Positions 8,195-15,190 are shown, counted from the first letter of the stretch. The stretch: 16,525 bases of DNA from an uncultured Mailhella sp. (GCA_948482415.1 CAOMFZ010000027.1:1-16525); one strand, 5' to 3'. Notes: a model not told the origin generated them from the letters alone. Made by a program: numbers and translations.

Positions 8195-8214
8195 ATTGTA
8201 GTTAATGTTGCTTT
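8195..8214. promoter_or_regulatory. Putative Crp/Fnr operator, site C
   Basis: The sequence TTGTAGTTA-ATG-TTGC followed by a T-run matches site A at 15 of 20 positions. It keeps the left GTAG half perfectly and has a degenerate right half (TTGC instead of CTAC). It lies about 90 bp before the glutaredoxin-like gene. TATAGT at 8234-8239 would put its centre near -41.5, as at class II Crp promoters; alternatively TTTAAT at 8243-8248 has the same offset as at site A. Regulator binding is inferred. Confidence 0.45.
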
Positions 8215-8295
8215 TTTTTATCAAAAAGTTTTTTATAGTGACTTTAATGGAAAAAATAGTTTTTCATAAAAAATAAAATGAAAGGGGATTTCGCT

Positions 8296-9123
8296 ATGGC
8301 TATTACATTATACACAGCTCCAGACTGTATTCGTTGTAAAATTGTTAAAGCATTTTTTAATGATCGCGGCATTGGTTATGATACCATTGACTTTAAAGCT
8401 CAAGCTGAAGAATTTAATACCTTTTACAGAACAAATCGTCCTAAAATTTATCGTAACCCTGAGGGCGTAGAGTTCCCTCTTTTTTATAACGGTGAAATTA
8501 TCCGCCAGGGCAGCGGCGAAGTTATTGCGTACATGCTTTCCGGCGATGCACTCAAAAATGCCGGTGCTGTAACCCGCAGTGATTTGCTGCACGGCTGGAT
8601 TTCCGGTTTATATCTTTCCTGCTGTCCAAAAGATCAGGAAGAAAATTTCCTGACTTTGGTAAAACATTTAGCTTCCGGCGGCTTGACAATCTGCATGCAG
8701 ACAGACGGCAGAAACAGTGCGCTGCTTGAAAAAATCCTTGCCTTGAATGTTATTGAAAAACTGCAATTAAACATTTTAGGCGACAATGCTGTTTATGAAA
8801 GTCTGTACGGCACAGGCATTGACAGTGCTGACCTTGCTAAAACCATTGAACTCGTAAAAGGTTTTAAAAATTCTGAAATTCGTTATCTTGCAAGTCCTTT
8901 GACTGTTGACGGCGCTGTCAGCTGGCCTACCCGTGCCATGGCACTTGCTGCCGGCAAAATGGTATATGATGCCTGTGGTGACCATCAGCTTCCTGTTACT
9001 GTTGCTCAGGTAACCGCCGAAATGCCGCAAGGTATGCAAGGCTTGAAGCCTGTTGAAGATGCTATGATGCTGAAATATCGTTCTGCTCTCCGTGAAAATC
9101 TTTTTAAAGCTGAAATTGCATAA
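8296..9123 (+). CDS. Glutaredoxin-like protein with an atypical C-terminal domain
   Basis: The start is the ATG at 8296, with AAAGGGGA 7 nt upstream; the ATG at 8278 would place that site within the gene. Residues 1-85 form a glutaredoxin fold: CIRC redox motif at 11-14, P61 in EFPLF as the likely cis-proline, and QGSGE near 71-75 as the usual glycine turn. The next 190 residues exceed any normal glutaredoxin. Residues 125-203 read like the second half of a radical-SAM activase barrel: TDGR, then LL..I, VIEKLQLNILGD, Y..LYGTG, TIELVK and SEIRYLASPLT. The CxxxCxxC cluster motif is absent; only a CC pair at 109-110 lies near the expected place. The protein is predicted cytosolic. The gene lies downstream of the sulfotransferase but has its own promoter region. 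A thiol-redox partner role is possible; the true function is unknown. Confidence 0.75.
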   Translation: MAITLYTAPDCIRCKIVKAFFNDRGIGYDTIDFKAQAEEFNTFYRTNRPKIYRNPEGVEFPLFYNGEIIRQGSGEVIAYMLSGDALKNAGAVTRSDLLHGWISGLYLSCCPKDQEENFLTLVKHLASGGLTICMQTDGRNSALLEKILALNVIEKLQLNILGDNAVYESLYGTGIDSADLAKTIELVKGFKNSEIRYLASPLTVDGAVSWPTRAMALAAGKMVYDACGDHQLPVTVAQVTAEMPQGMQGLKPVEDAMMLKYRSALRENLFKAEIA

Positions 9124-9161
9124 CCGATTTTTATTTTTCTAAAAATTTTGTTTCTCCCTTT

Positions 9162-9204
9162 ACTCCTCATTTTGAAGTTTATTCAGAGTGAGGAGTTTTT
9201 TTTT
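9162..9204 (+). terminator. Terminator of the glutaredoxin-like gene
   Basis: A 15-bp stem (9162-9176 with 9182-9196, including two G-U pairs) closes the loop GTTTA and is followed by a run of nine Ts (9196-9204). It lies 38 bp beyond the stop codon. Confidence 0.9.
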
Positions 9205-9206
9205 AT

Positions 9207-9226
9207 AATGTAGTTAAAACTACATT
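9207..9226. promoter_or_regulatory. Near-perfect palindrome matching the putative Crp/Fnr operators, site B
   Basis: The arms AATGTAGTT and AACTACATT flank a central AA, giving the most symmetrical copy of the motif seen at 4893 and 8195. It sits just after the terminator, between two convergent genes, where no annotated gene starts in either direction. It directly abuts the inverted-repeat element beginning at 9228. Its role is unclear: a decoy site, a site for an unannotated transcript, or a coincidental hairpin. Confidence 0.45.
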
Positions 9227-9227
9227 T

Positions 9228-9313
9228 TAGAGCATTTCCGGAAATAATTGCAACAATTTTTTATATAAAAGCATATAAAAATAAAATTCTCAAAATTTAC
9301 CGGAATTACTCTA
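9228..9313. repeat. Dispersed inverted-repeat element, copy 1 (86 bp)
   Basis: The ends are imperfect inverted repeats: the left end reads TAGAGCATTTCCGG and the right end, read on the minus strand, TAGAGTAATTCCGG; the arms match at 16 of 22 positions. The first 45 bp match the reverse complement of 16353-16397 at 39 of 45 positions, so this is a repeat family. The right-hand terminal TAG (CTA at 9311-9313) is the stop codon of the minus-strand MFS gene. There is no coding capacity. Confidence 0.7.
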
Positions 9314-11665
9314 ATCTTTAAATCGTGAAATAAAGAGGAAAATGATACACATAATGAAAAAGGTGAGTGCCATGCCGTAAAGGGAAGCTGTGCCGCCATA
9401 CAGGCTTATGGTCAGTCCCAAGGTAATGGGACCCAGTACTTGCCCTATGCGTTCTGCAACATTGTACACGGTCATTGCCTTTGCATCGCCGAAAATTCTG
9501 GTGGCAGGCAGTTCCAGCGCATACACGCCCTGCACGGAATAGACAATAGTATTGCAGACGCCCAGTAAAAATACCGCTAAAATGGCAGCCCATAAACCAC
9601 TGAACCACGCAAGTGCCATAATCGCAAGTATGCCTACAAGGTCAGCATAAAAAATCCATGCGGCTTTGTTTTTGCTTTTGTCAATTAAAATGCCAAGATA
9701 GGGTCCGATATAGACAATAACAAGGCAAAAAATCATCGTTACCCGTCCAATGCCGGCAGGGCTTACACCTGCATTATCAAGGGAAATGGGCACATAGAAC
9801 TGGAAAAGACAGGTTGTGACAAAGGCACAGGGGATAATGTGCATAAGCAGGAGACTTGCCATTTTGGGATTGGTAAAAAATCGGCAGATATCCTTAAAGG
9901 GGATTTTTTGTTTTGTGTCGCTTTTTGGTTCGTTTTTTGAAAAGGCATTGTGTGTTTCTTTAGGCACAAAGAAGAATATACACAGTCCCAGCACACCGAT
10001 AACGCTGGCAATAACCAGAAATACAGGGGCATAGCCAAAACGGTCGGCAACAAGTCCGCCAAAGGCACTGCCGCAAAGTAAACCTGCATACAGTCCTGCA
10101 AGCATGGCTGAAATATTGGCTGTTCTGTTTTCCTGATTTGATTTTGCAATAACAAAGACTTGGGACATCAAATAAATATATCCGTACCCATAGCCGGAAA
10201 GACAGCGGGAAAGAATATAGGTCAGGGCGTCTCTCGCTATGCCGCTGCCAATACTGCCGATGGTGACGAGCAGACTTCCCCAGAGCATAAGGGGGCGCCA
10301 GCCTTTTTTCTGTGCCATAATGCCCCCGAAAAACAGGGAAATGCCGGTGATAAGGGTTTCACAGGAAAGGGGCAGACCCATGACAATGTCTTTGGGCAGT
10401 CCGAAAAGGTCTGAAGAAATTTCTGCCATACGCATGGGCAGAAAAGATATGGGCATAGACGTGCCAAATATGCACAGGAAAATAATCGTACGCATAAATT
10501 TAGGCTGGTCTGAAAGCCGTTCCTGCGGCGCAAGAAGATTGGTTGTTTCTTTCAAAATGAGGAAATACAGCATTTCCACCATAAAAACAAAAGAAATCAG
10601 CGTGATAGTCAGCGTATCCAGTAAAATGCCAAAAAGGTTGTCCTGAATGGTTTTGGTATTGCAAAGAATATTCAGGGTATAGGGTTTATTGAAAGATGAA
10701 TAGGATACAAGAATATCCTGAGGATTTTTGCTTTGTTCCCATTCTGTTTCAGTAATAATTTCGCCGTTATCAAAAGAAAAATGATGTTTATTTTCAACAA
10801 GCTGGAAATTTTTAATCCAGGGAAAACGCATTTGGAGTTTTTGCGTATGGGCAGCAAAGGAATCTTGAATACTCTGAAAAGATACGCCTAAATTATCAAT
10901 ATGTTCAATGTCTTGGATAATCCGGCTGCAAATTGTTGAACCTGTCAGATTGAAGTTTTGGTTTTGAATGGCGGTAAAGGTCGGTTTTATTGAGAAACTG
11001 ATAAATAGTTGTGCCAGAATTAAGGGAAAAAGAAAAGAGCCAAAAATAAAAGCATGTTCGTGTTTTTGTTCGGACACATTGTTATTCAGTTTTTTGGTGA
11101 CAAAATAACAAAGCAAAATCAGCAGCAGAGAAGCAAGCAGACTGATGAATATAAAGCTTTTGAAATGCGTTTTTATGACATCATAAATGGGTGAGCTGAA
11201 ATAACTTTGCTCAATGCCCACGAGGACAAAGGCAAGTTCTTTTCCCTCACGGTTTACAATGGGCGAAACTGTCCAGACAATACGATCTTGGGTAAAGCTT
11301 TTGATTGTATTTTTTTCAGTTTTCAGCTCACTTGGCAGAATAAAAGTCGTTTCCAGCGGATAATTCCATTTTGCCAAAATAGTGTGGCTTTCTTTGTCAA
11401 CAATAAGGATTTTATTCTCATCTTTGGCATAAAATTGAATTTTGCTGGTAAGGTCAGCCATACGGTTTGGCTCAATGCCAAGGCGGGTAATACGGTTGAT
11501 ATTGTCAGCGAGACTTATTCCCGTGTAGCCATACAAAGAAATCTGCACGTCCCTGTATTGGTTGTACATAGCTGAAAGAACAAGCCCCCCAAAAAGGACA
11601 AGGGAAAGGATAAGGGAAATCAGCCCGCCAATAATGAGGAATTTTTGATTATATTTATGCCTCAC
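9311..11665 (-). CDS. MFS transporter with two N-terminal periplasmic sensor-like domains
   Basis: This 784-residue inner-membrane protein is about twice the normal MFS length. TM1 is at about 10-32 and the first extracytoplasmic domain at 33-168. TM2 (about 169-190) and TM3 (about 205-226) form a hairpin. A second extracytoplasmic domain spans 227-343, then TM4 (about 344-371). A complete MFS core of about 12 helices covers 392-778, with motif-A-like loops at GGIMAQKKGWRP (447-458) and GGLVADRFGY (536-545). The first extracytoplasmic domain resembles single-Cache/PAS-like sensors of chemoreceptors and kinases (ILIVDKESHTILAKW). The start codon overlaps the stop of the upstream binding-protein gene in ATGA, implying translational coupling. 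The stop codon lies in a repeat element. The substrate is unknown. The N-terminal half may gate transport or dock the binding protein; that is inference. Confidence 0.85.
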   Translation of the reverse strand: MRHKYNQKFLIIGGLISLILSLVLFGGLVLSAMYNQYRDVQISLYGYTGISLADNINRITRLGIEPNRMADLTSKIQFYAKDENKILIVDKESHTILAKWNYPLETTFILPSELKTEKNTIKSFTQDRIVWTVSPIVNREGKELAFVLVGIEQSYFSSPIYDVIKTHFKSFIFISLLASLLLILLCYFVTKKLNNNVSEQKHEHAFIFGSFLFPLILAQLFISFSIKPTFTAIQNQNFNLTGSTICSRIIQDIEHIDNLGVSFQSIQDSFAAHTQKLQMRFPWIKNFQLVENKHHFSFDNGEIITETEWEQSKNPQDILVSYSSFNKPYTLNILCNTKTIQDNLFGILLDTLTITLISFVFMVEMLYFLILKETTNLLAPQERLSDQPKFMRTIIFLCIFGTSMPISFLPMRMAEISSDLFGLPKDIVMGLPLSCETLITGISLFFGGIMAQKKGWRPLMLWGSLLVTIGSIGSGIARDALTYILSRCLSGYGYGYIYLMSQVFVIAKSNQENRTANISAMLAGLYAGLLCGSAFGGLVADRFGYAPVFLVIASVIGVLGLCIFFFVPKETHNAFSKNEPKSDTKQKIPFKDICRFFTNPKMASLLLMHIIPCAFVTTCLFQFYVPISLDNAGVSPAGIGRVTMIFCLVIVYIGPYLGILIDKSKNKAAWIFYADLVGILAIMALAWFSGLWAAILAVFLLGVCNTIVYSVQGVYALELPATRIFGDAKAMTVYNVAERIGQVLGPITLGLTISLYGGTASLYGMALTFFIMCIIFLFISRFKD

Positions 11666-12801
11666 TTGGTATCATTCCTTATTTCATGGAAAATATTGTC
11701 AACAGCGGCTAAAATTTCAAAGGGAGGGTTCCAGCCGATGAGCATTGCCATTTTTAAATTGATGGCAAGTCCCAACGGTCCGGAATATTCCTGTTCACAT
11801 TCACGCGGAAGCTTGCCGTTTATGGTTTCAATAATCGCATTGACAGTATTGAGCCCCTCATTGTCAAAACTTGGCTGTGACAGGCTCATCAGCACTCCCA
11901 GTTCTGTTTCATCAACACCTAACTGAGAAAAAGTGGGAAGTCCCGCATTGATAACAGGCTCTAAAATATCGGTCATTCTGTCGCGCTGCATGGCAGTGTT
12001 CATAGTCATGTAAATGGCATCACTTCTCTTGCCTAAATCTTCCAGACAGGAAATGAGGTTGTCAACAACTTTATCCTTGCTTTCCAGAGTATTAAATCCG
12101 CAAAGCTCAATTTCAAAGCCCAGTTTTTTTGCTGCATTTTCCAGCTGTGTCAAGGCAATGGTTGCTTTGCCGTCCTCACTGTCATCAAAGGGAATGCCCA
12201 GTTTTTTGAAATGGAACACGTCGAAAAATGTTGCAAGCTGGCGTTCATAGCGTCCTGTTTCTACTGATGCATGAACATGGTCACGCCCGGAATCCTGCGG
12301 AGAAACAATGATTTTTGCCTGGACATAATCGGTTACAGACATGACAAAGGTAGGAACATCATGTTCATCAGTGGCAAAATCAGATCCCCCAAAGGTGCCG
12401 AAGGCAAGAATAATATCAATGTCATTTTGTTCATTGATACGTTTTAAAACCGTTTTTTTCTGTTCAATTCTCTGTTCGGAATCCCAGTTCGCAGAGTAGA
12501 AACCGTCAGGAATAAATTCAATGATATCACTTTGGGTATTTTGCACCGCCCAGTTCCAGATTTCTCTGCTGTCCGCAAAGCTGTTGACAGGGGGTAAAGC
12601 CGTTTTTTTGAGTATATTTTGCTGCATAAACCCTTTAAGAATTGCCATAAAGGTGGATTGATATTCGGAATAAGGACCGCCCTCGACATAGGCAATGCGC
12701 CATTTTGGAGAGGGAGAATTTTTGAGAGGATGAGCGAAGCTTTCCGTACTTAAACAAAAACTGCACAGAAAAACAAAAAAATATATGAAAATTTTACGCA
12801 T
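11662..12801 (-). CDS. Periplasmic substrate-binding protein (ABC_sub_bind/TrpX-like, PF04392 type)
   Basis: The 379-residue protein has a clear Sec signal peptide: MRK, a hydrophobic core, and a likely cut after SFA at residue 23. The mature part begins WRIAYVEGGPYSEY and follows the two-lobed type I binding-protein pattern, with elements such as DIILAFGTFGG, PTFVMSVTDYV, KKLGIPFDDSEDGK and SDAIYMTMNTAM. This is like the TrpX/YcjN-type family usually encoded with an ABC permease and ATPase. Neither is present here. Instead the gene ends in a 4-bp overlap with the sensor-MFS gene. AAAGGA precedes the start, and a promoter lies just upstream. The ligand is unknown; family members bind amino acids or related small molecules. 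It may deliver ligand to, or sense it for, the MFS partner. Confidence 0.85.
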   Translation of the reverse strand: MRKIFIYFFVFLCSFCLSTESFAHPLKNSPSPKWRIAYVEGGPYSEYQSTFMAILKGFMQQNILKKTALPPVNSFADSREIWNWAVQNTQSDIIEFIPDGFYSANWDSEQRIEQKKTVLKRINEQNDIDIILAFGTFGGSDFATDEHDVPTFVMSVTDYVQAKIIVSPQDSGRDHVHASVETGRYERQLATFFDVFHFKKLGIPFDDSEDGKATIALTQLENAAKKLGFEIELCGFNTLESKDKVVDNLISCLEDLGKRSDAIYMTMNTAMQRDRMTDILEPVINAGLPTFSQLGVDETELGVLMSLSQPSFDNEGLNTVNAIIETINGKLPRECEQEYSGPLGLAINLKMAMLIGWNPPFEILAAVDNIFHEIRNDTK

Positions 12802-12824
12802 AACATTTCCTTTTATTTTACAAA

Positions 12825-12853
12825 AATATAGCTGAGCTTGTCAAAAAGTGCAA
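12825..12853 (-). promoter_or_regulatory. Promoter of the binding protein-MFS operon
   Basis: On the minus strand TTGCAC (12848-12853) and TATATT (12825-12830) are spaced exactly 17 nt. The expected transcription start near 12818 leaves a 17-nt leader containing the AAAGGA ribosome site. A second pair, TTGACA (12839-12844) with TAAAAT (12815-12820) at 18 nt, also exists but would leave almost no leader. Confidence 0.55.
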
Positions 12854-12933
12854 TAACAAATACGTTGCTTTTTTCTGCCAAAAAAATTCTCTTCCTGCCC
12901 ACAATGTTGCAATGGAAGCAAATAAAATTTATC

Positions 12934-12962
12934 TTGAAAATTACGAGGATAGAGGGTATATT
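12934..12962 (+). promoter_or_regulatory. Promoter of the T3SS/partner-switch operon
   Basis: TTGAAA (12934-12939) and TATATT (12957-12962) are separated by exactly 17 nt, and each box matches the sigma-70 consensus at 5 of 6 positions. The start site would be near 12969, upstream of the ATG at 13011 but downstream of the alternative ATG at 12912. This is part of the reason for choosing 13011 as the start of sctQ. Confidence 0.55.
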
Positions 12963-13010
12963 AATAAAAATCCTTTGAAAATATATGGTGCAGAAGAAAA
13001 AGGGTATTTT

Positions 13011-14174
13011 ATGAATGCAATCCAATATGAAAGAAAAATTTTTCCTCAGCTTTCTCCTTATGCCGCGCGCTTTGGCAATTTTTTCTTTTGTTTTGATACT
13101 GTTTGTACTTTTGACTTTTACGGAAAAAATATTCAAATTCGTCCGCTTTTTGATAAAAAAATTGACACCTGCTCCTTTGTCCTTGTCTTAAAAATTGGCA
13201 CAAGCACATGGAAAATTGCGTTTCAAAAGGACGATATTCTTTTGTATAATCCTGCCATTAAAAATGTTGATGAAATACAGGAAAACTATGCAGGCCTTTT
13301 TCCTCTGGAAGTAAAACAGGCTTTGCTTGAGTCTGTTTTTACGCCTGTTATAAAACAATGTTCCCAAAAACTTGGTATGGAAATTACTGTTGAAGGAGTT
13401 GAATTTCCGGCACAGCAAGAAGATTTTTCTGCATATTTGGCGTTTGCTTTTGAAGAAAAAAGTGAAAGTGAAATTTCCCCGCAAAATATTTTTTATGTGC
13501 AAATTCCCGAAGAACAGCAGAGTTTGCAGGTTTTGGCAAAACTGGAACAAGTTTTAGTGCCGGAAAAGAAAGACGGACAGGCTTTTTCCGAGGTGCGTTT
13601 GCCGCTGGCTTTTTGTGTCGGGCAAACTGAACTTACCGTACAGGATTTGCAGGCTGTTTCCTTAGGTGATTATATTCTTTTTGATGAATATTATCCGAAA
13701 AATGCGCAAATTCGGCTTTATCCCTGTTTGTACGGGCAGAAAGAAAATACGGCTTTCGGAACAGGCGATTATTGGCTTGGAAATTTAAAAGATAAAGAAA
13801 TTGAAATAGTTGAATGGATATCTGCCTGCCATAAGCAAAATGAACAGGAAACACCCGATGCCGGAGCGCAGACAAAAACTGGTGAGGATAAAAAAATGGA
13901 AGAAAAAAAAGCAGAAGAAAATACCCAAGCTGGTTCTGAGGTAAGTTCGCCCATTTCTGTAGAAAATATTGCGGTCAATGTGCAATTTTCTCTTGCAGAA
14001 AGAATGATGAGTCTGCAGGATTTACAAAGTATTAATGCCGGTTATGTGTTTGCTTTGGAAAATGATTTTCTTGCGCCTGTTACGCTTTTTGTGAACGGCA
14101 AGAGTATTGGAAAAGGAAAAATTGTGGATATAAACGGCACGGTTGGTGTGCAGGTTGTTGAAATAAATAAGTAG
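13011..14174 (+). CDS. sctQ: T3SS cytosolic ring (C-ring) protein SctQ
   Basis: SctQ (YscQ/SpaO/HrcQ) forms the cytosolic sorting platform of the injectisome that selects and orders effectors. The N-terminal half is divergent, as usual. Two SpoA domains end the protein: about residues 196-267 (RLPLAFCVGQTELTVQDLQ...) and 319-385 (IAVNVQFSLAERMMSLQDLQ...). Between them is a charged, low-complexity linker rich in Glu and Lys. I chose the ATG at 13011 (387 residues): AAAGGG precedes it, and a good promoter lies between it and the in-frame ATG at 12912, which has no ribosome site and would add 33 residues. An internal start at 13896 probably yields a separate C-terminal product. It is first gene of a packed operon, with sctR 8 bp downstream. 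FliM/FliN-like flagellar identity is less likely because the next gene is SctR-like. Confidence 0.85.
   Translation: MNAIQYERKIFPQLSPYAARFGNFFFCFDTVCTFDFYGKNIQIRPLFDKKIDTCSFVLVLKIGTSTWKIAFQKDDILLYNPAIKNVDEIQENYAGLFPLEVKQALLESVFTPVIKQCSQKLGMEITVEGVEFPAQQEDFSAYLAFAFEEKSESEISPQNIFYVQIPEEQQSLQVLAKLEQVLVPEKKDGQAFSEVRLPLAFCVGQTELTVQDLQAVSLGDYILFDEYYPKNAQIRLYPCLYGQKENTAFGTGDYWLGNLKDKEIEIVEWISACHKQNEQETPDAGAQTKTGEDKKMEEKKAEENTQAGSEVSSPISVENIAVNVQFSLAERMMSLQDLQSINAGYVFALENDFLAPVTLFVNGKSIGKGKIVDINGTVGVQVVEINK
13896..14174 (+). CDS. Probable internally initiated SctQ C-terminal product (SctQ-C)
   Basis: An in-frame ATG inside sctQ is preceded by a good ribosome site, GGTGAGG, with 8 nt between GAGG and the ATG. 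It lies in the linker before the second SpoA domain, exactly where a separate SpoA2 product would begin. The product has 92 residues. In Yersinia YscQ, Salmonella SpaO and relatives, such an internal start makes a short SctQ-C that assembles with full-length SctQ. This is predicted by analogy and by the ribosome site. Confidence 0.55.
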   Translation: MEEKKAEENTQAGSEVSSPISVENIAVNVQFSLAERMMSLQDLQSINAGYVFALENDFLAPVTLFVNGKSIGKGKIVDINGTVGVQVVEINK

Positions 14175-14182
14175 GATAGTGT

Positions 14183-14836
14183 ATGTTTGCTGGAGTAAAT
14201 CCCCTCTATTTTATAGTGGGAATGGCAACGTTGGGGCTTGCGCCGTTTTTTCTTATGATGATAACTTCCTATGTGAAGATTATTGTTGTAACGTCTCTTG
14301 TGCGCAATGCTCTTGGCGTGCAGCAAATTCCGCCTACCATGGTTATGAATGGGCTGGCAATGATTTTGACGCTTTTTATCATGGCTCCCATGGTTATGGA
14401 TATGAAAGGAATTTTGGATAAAAAAACAATTCCTTCTGATGTACAGCCTGCGCAGATGATTGATATTATTTCTGATCTTTCCGTACCTTTGCAGGAATTT
14501 TTAGTAAAAAATACTGACCCTGCCATTACGAAAACCTTTGTGCAGACAGCGCAGAAAATTTGGCCTCAGGACAAGCAGAATTTTATTTCAGATACCAATT
14601 TTCTTATTTTAATTCCAGCCTTTACCATTTCAGAATTGACAAAAGCCTTTCAAATTGGTTTTTTGCTTTATTTACCGTTTATTGTGATTGATTTAATTAT
14701 ATCCAATATTTTACTGGCAATGGGAATGATGATGGTTTCGCCCATGACTATTTCACTGCCATTTAAATTATTGCTTTTTGTGACCCTTGACGGCTGGTTA
14801 AAAATTAGTCAAGGTTTATTATTAAGCTATAGATAA
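14183..14836 (+). CDS. sctR: T3SS export apparatus membrane protein SctR
   Basis: SctR (YscR/SpaP/HrcR) is a core subunit of the export gate in the inner-membrane T3SS apparatus. The family signature SYVKIIVVTSLVRNALGVQQ lies at 29-48 and is followed by IPPTMVMNGLAMILT. A hydrophilic periplasmic segment spans about 72-136, and the C-terminal hydrophobic region ends with SPMTISLPFKLLLFVTLDGW (186-205). The length of 217 residues is normal for SctR. FliP, the flagellar homologue, usually carries a signal peptide and differs in the signature, so an injectisome is preferred. AGGA of the ribosome site overlaps the sctQ stop region. The usual next gene, sctS, is absent: the operon continues with regulatory genes instead. 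Confidence 0.92.
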   Translation: MFAGVNPLYFIVGMATLGLAPFFLMMITSYVKIIVVTSLVRNALGVQQIPPTMVMNGLAMILTLFIMAPMVMDMKGILDKKTIPSDVQPAQMIDIISDLSVPLQEFLVKNTDPAITKTFVQTAQKIWPQDKQNFISDTNFLILIPAFTISELTKAFQIGFLLYLPFIVIDLIISNILLAMGMMMVSPMTISLPFKLLLFVTLDGWLKISQGLLLSYR

Positions 14837-14848
14837 CAGGGAGTTATT

Positions 14849-15178
14849 ATGAATATAACAGTTACAGAACAGGATACTATCTGCATTTTGGAACTCAACG
14901 GCAGAATGGACGCAACCACTGTGAGCACCTTTGAGAACGTTTGTAAAGAAAATTTAGACAAAAATTTTTCAAAAATCCTGGTGGATATGTCTGCCTTGGA
15001 ATATATCAGCTCTGCTGGTCTGCGCGGAATTTTGCTTATGGAAAAAACAAGCAAGGCAAAACAAATTCCGCTTGTTTTTTATGGCTTGCAAAGCATGGTG
15101 TATGAAGTATTTAAAATTTCCAGTTTTTTATCCATTCTCAAAATCTGTACCACCAAAGAAGAAGCACTGAGCTTATAA
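14849..15178 (+). CDS. STAS-domain anti-anti-sigma factor (SpoIIAA/RsbV/BtrV type)
   Basis: The 109-residue single STAS domain is cytosolic. The signature DMSALEYISSAGLRGILL at 46-63 places the phosphorylatable serine at S55 (S54 is adjacent). In partner switching, the unphosphorylated protein binds the cognate kinase/anti-sigma protein and frees that protein's target. GGGAG precedes the ATG. It lies 12 bp after sctR and 12 bp before the RsbW-like kinase gene, its likely partner. In Bordetella the BtrV/BtrW pair controls type III secretion, which suits this context. No PP2C phosphatase (RsbU/BtrU) is in the window. Confidence 0.9.
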   Translation: MNITVTEQDTICILELNGRMDATTVSTFENVCKENLDKNFSKILVDMSALEYISSAGLRGILLMEKTSKAKQIPLVFYGLQSMVYEVFKISSFLSILKICTTKEEALSL

Positions 15179-15190
15179 AAGGGAGGAAGT

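Larger units (their letters stand above)
7864..8295. other. 432-bp intergenic region with structured repeats, no gene seen
   Basis: No convincing reading frame is present. In order the region holds the structured repeat at 7953-8028, a 10-bp perfect hairpin at 8040-8064, a terminator at about 8122-8153, an A/T-rich stretch with Crp/Fnr-like site C (8195-8214), and the leader of the glutaredoxin-like gene. The terminator between sulfotransferase and glutaredoxin-like gene suggests that the latter is transcribed separately. Confidence 0.7.

Noticed and set aside
7864..8295. CRISPR array or riboswitch in the long intergenic gap
   Set aside because: There are no regularly spaced direct repeats, and a terminator separates the structured repeat from the next gene, so a cis-acting riboswitch for that gene is unlikely.
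12848..12877. Possible further copy of the Crp/Fnr-like site (GTTGC followed by a T-run) upstream of the binding-protein gene
   Set aside because: The GTAG half-site shared by the three accepted copies is missing; only the GTTGC-T-run part matches, which is easy by chance in AT-rich DNA.
14183..14836. Flagellar FliP instead of SctR
   Set aside because: There is no signal peptide, the signature is SYVKIIVVTSLVRNALG rather than the FliP form, and the neighbours are SctQ-like, not flagellar genes.
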